Shown here piece after piece: positions 60,994-64,000 of a stretch of DNA of 64,000 bases. Numbering within the stretch: the stretch's first letter is position 1; the number at the start of each line of letters is the position of its first letter. Below the pieces are notes generated by a model. It made no database searches, was not told where the DNA came from, and saw only the letters and a list, made by a program, of their open reading frames with translations. This DNA is from Pycnopodia helianthoides (Eukaryota > Echinodermata > Asteroidea > Forcipulatida > Asteriidae). The stretch covers positions 12,339,920 through 12,403,919 of the forward strand of contig CM063264.1 of NCBI GenBank assembly GCA_032158295.1, in the 5' to 3' direction. A program made the position numbers and the translations under genes.

Positions 60994-61245
60994 ATACTTT
61001 AATCAAAACGGACGTTGTCACAACAGATCTCATTCAGACTTCCTGGGAGACTATAGCGGGTGCCACCTACACCCTCCTGTTGACCAATACTGCAGATGGT
61101 ACGACCCAACAAGTTGAGATCCCTAACTCGCAGACTGATAAAGTTGTTTTCAACGGACTGACGAATGGTCAGACGTACACAATTCAGCTCACATGTCACC
61201 TCGACGGACAGAACACCGATGGTGGAACAGTCACAGAAACCACAC
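60994..61245 (+). CDS. FN3 domain exon, copy h
   Basis: FN3 exon of 252 nt, phase 1-1, acceptor TTCCTTGCAG, donor GTAAATA. Subtype VFNGL with QNTD, counterpart of copy d. It is the last FN3 exon in the window and closes the second four-exon block. Any further exons lie beyond 64000. Confidence 0.85.
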
Positions 61246-61694
61246 GTAAATATAGTAGTTAGAGACAATTTACAGGATAGTACAACCATAAACATGGGTC
61301 ATCAGGTTTTGAATTACAATAAATCAAAGTTTAATATTTGTAAAAAATCATAACTCGTGAACCGCATGTTGGATTTTTACAATATACACATCATCGGGCA
61401 GTTCGTTGAAGATCTAACAAACGCTACACAAATTTTGACCTCGTTTGACCTTGACTTCCGACTCAAATTGGAAGTTGAAAAATTCAAAAATTCATATCTC
61501 AAAAACTACCGTTTATTTTAGTTTATTTTTTGTATCAAGGTGTAGAACGTTAAGCCTGCTCAAACTTTTGCACTAAAATGACAATATTTTTACCTTTACA
61601 TCAGGTCGAAAAAGGCGCACGTTTAAGTTGACCCTCATTGACGACGCACGATTAGTGAAAGAACACATGTATACATACGTTGTACCTGTACAGC

Positions 61695-61787
61695 CACTCC
61701 TTGTTTTTGTAGTAAACAAAAACTCAATGTCTAGGGTTTTTTAGGTGTTCGTGCAATACAAGCACGAACACCTCTTGTTTTTGTTCT

Positions 61788-61819
<32 letters not shown>

Positions 61820-63236
61820 GTCTTCTTCATCTGCTTCTTCCGGAGAACTCTTCTCAGCAACATAACTCAAAATTGAAACTGAATTGAACCTTGAAACTCA
61901 TCAGACAATTGAACCTCACTATCAAGACGACACAGACTTGATGATGTCATGATGACGTCATCAGGTATCAAATTACACTAATTCAAAGTTTAATATTTGT
62001 AAAAAATCATAACTCCTGAACCACATGTTGGATTTTTACAGTTTATAAAACATCGGACAGGTCGTTGAAAGTTCAAAAAACGCTACATACAACTTGACCC
62101 CATTTGACCTTGACCTTTGGTTCAAAACGGAAGTTGAAAATTTGAAAAATTCATGTCTCAAAAACTACTGATCATTTCACAGTTTTTTGTATAAGGTTGT
62201 AGAACGTTAAGCCTGCTCAAACTTTTGCACTTTTGTTTAAGTTGACCCGCATGGACGTCGCGCGATGGTGAAAGAACACATGTAAACATACGCTGTACCT
62301 GTACAGCCACACCTTGTTTTTGTAGTAAACAAAAACTCAATGTCTAGGGTTTTTTAGGTGTTCGTGCAATACAAGCACGAACACCTCTTGTTTTTGTTCT
62401 GTTTTTTTTTTTTTTTTTTGGGGGGGGGGTCTTCTTCATCTGCTTTTTCCGGAGAACTCTTCTCAGCAACATAACTCAAAATTGAAACTGAATTGAACCT
62501 TGAAACTCATTAGACAATTGAACCACAATATGAAGACGGCACAGTTTACATGACGTCCCGATGACGTCATCAGGTGTCAAATTACAAGGTTTTTAAAGCT
62601 GAAAAATGACCATTTTCTATTTGCTGTATTTCAATGAATTTAAAAGCTATGATGTTCATAATATTAGGCATCTGATAGTTCAAGACTGGGGCAACATTTC
62701 AAAAGTTAACTACAAAATCGTATGACCTTCACTTCCGGGTCGTTACCCTGGGTCGAAGTTTGCCTTCGGGTTTTTTCCTTCAAAAATCTGTTTCTGCCTT
62801 TTTTTACAGCACAATTCAAGATTGAAAATGAACTGAACATTGAAACTTGTCAGACAATTGAACCTCACTATCAAGACGACACAGACTTGATGATGTCATG
62901 ATGACGTCATCAGGTATCAAATTACACTAATTCAAAGTTTAATATTTGTAAAAAATCATAACTCCTGAACCACATGTTGGATTTTTACAATTTATAAAAC
63001 ATCGGACAGGTCGTTGAAAGTTCAAAAAACTTGACCCCATTTGACCTTGACCTCTGGTTCAAAACGGAAGTTGAAAATTTGAAAAATTCATGTCTCAAAA
63101 ACTACTGATCATTTCACAGTTTTTTGTATAAGGTTGTAGAACGTTAAGCCTGCTCAAACTTTTGCACTTTTGTTTAAGTTGACCCGCATGGACGACGCGC
63201 GATGGTGAAAGAACACATGTAAACATACGATGTACC
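61695..63236 (+). repeat. Local tandem duplication in unit 6
   Basis: The segment from CTTGTTTTTGTAGTAAAC to the GTACCTGTACAGCCAC edge occurs twice (61695-62310, 62311-63236). Both begin with the GAACACCT hairpin and a poly-T (61789-61818, 30 T; 62402-62419, 18 T followed by 10 G). The first copy lacks about 340 bp between CAGACAATTGAACC repeats. Confidence 0.65.
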
Positions 63237-63475
63237 TGTACAGCCACACATACATCTCACGTAACAGTTTACCGTCAATAAGACGGTCATTTGGGGTCAA
63301 CCTCCTCTACACGTTCACTGCACGTGCAGTTTCATTGACGTTCTATGTTAAATGCATGTGTGATTATTTTGCACGTAAATGTATTAGTGCTGTGGGAACC
63401 GTGTTGGAATACATTCCGCATCCATCGGTGTTAGAACTCATATTGCACCCCAGCGGATAATCCATCTAATAGTTG

Positions 63476-64000
63476 AAAAATTCTTAACTCCTGAACCACA
63501 CTTTGGATTTTTACAATCCATACATCATCTGGAAGGTCTTAATTAAATTGACACGCGCTATTCAAAATGTGACCCGTTTGACCTTGACTTCCGGTAGAAA
63601 CCGGAAGTTGAAACTTAGTGTTTTAAAAATTCATAACTTCTGAACCACACATTGTATTTGAATAATCTAAACATCAATGGGAACATATGTAACAACTCAA
63701 GAAAAGATACACAGAATATGACACATTTGACCTTGACTTCCGGCTCAAACCGGAAGTTGAAATTTAGTATTTGAAAAATTAATAATTCCTAATCCACACT
63801 TGGATTGTTATCGTCTTTACGTTATCGGAATTGTCTTAATAAACTTAACAAGCGCTTTGCAAATTGTGAACCCATTTGACCTTGACTTCCGGTTCAAACG
63901 GGAAAATGAAAGTTAATATTTTAAAATCATAACTCCTGAACCACACATTGGATTTTTACAATCCATGCATCATCTGAAAGGTATTAATTAAATTGACACG
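63476..64000 (+). repeat. Array of about 147-bp monomers, unit 6, truncated by window
   Basis: At least three monomers with cores at about 63486, 63636 and 63925 and full ERRE/ETS blocks. It continues beyond the window. Confidence 0.75.

Larger units (their letters stand above)
57011..64000 (+). repeat. Tandem segmental unit 6 (one FN3 exon, runs off window)
   Basis: Counterpart of unit 3, sharing both of its internal deletion junctions (near 57230 and 59878). Its FN3 exon is at 60994. Downstream it contains a local tandem duplication (about 61695-62310 and 62311-63236) not seen in unit 3, and it continues beyond the window. Confidence 0.85.
61246..64000 (+). other. Sequence after FN3 copy h to window end
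   Basis: Repeat modules only. A local tandem duplication places the GAACACCTC hairpin and a long poly-T twice (61742-61818 and 62355-62419). The first copy lacks about 340 bp between two CAGACAATTGAACC repeats. A direct array of monomers starts at about 63476 and continues past the end. Confidence 0.65.

Overview
This is an intron-rich stretch of an animal nuclear genome. It is AT-rich and has no bacterial-type gene organisation. The only recognisable host coding sequence is eight copies, all on the + strand, of one 252-nt exon encoding a fibronectin type III (FN3) domain. Each copy has a 3' splice site (pyrimidine-rich tract then CAG), a GTAAAT 5' splice site, and phase-1 boundaries at both ends. 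The species cannot be fixed from the sequence. The mix of 5'-truncated LINE, tRNA-derived repeats, MITEs and satellite-like introns suggests a marine invertebrate, possibly a deuterostome (low confidence).

Layout: the window is almost wholly a segmental tandem duplication. A landmark beginning CGTACCGGAGGGTCAAAG recurs at 1, 12534, 20588, 26159, 45862 and 57011 and divides it into six units. FN3 exons lie at 5697 and 7596 (unit 1), 18551 (unit 2), 23621 (unit 3), 34916 and 37020 (unit 4), 52273 (unit 5) and 60994 (unit 6). Two exon residues (T or N in VF[T/N]GL, S or N in Q[S/N]TD) plus TSIK/YNLL against TLIK/YTLL define four exon subtypes. They occur in the same order twice, so units 1-3 were copied as a block to give units 4-6, a higher-order repeat of about 26 kb. 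Intron deletions shared by units 3 and 6, and the paired exons of units 1 and 4, support this independently.

The introns consist largely of one repeat superfamily. It includes: (i) monomers of roughly 147 bp with a CATAACTCCTGAACC core, a TGACCTTGA element and an ACTTCCGG/CCGGAAGT palindrome; (ii) a pyrimidine-rich module ending in a TGACGTCA doublet; (iii) a short hairpin followed by CTAG; (iv) minisatellites of GGTGTTCGGC/GCCGAAAACC hairpins; (v) a CCAAT/GCGCATGCGC promoter-like block; and (vi) a GC-richer block.

After the block duplication, unit 4 gained a 5'-truncated LINE (32316-33287), a 1.56-kb palindromic element with divergent tRNA-like promoters (29058-30616) and a 203-bp TA-flanked MITE (36106-36308). 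Unit 5 gained a 560-bp TTAA-flanked MITE (56086-56645) and a complex inverted segment (49131-49614). The sister units preserve most of the empty sites. The likely product is a large extracellular or receptor protein whose FN3 array grows by unequal exchange between intronic repeats. No other exon of the gene could be identified with confidence.
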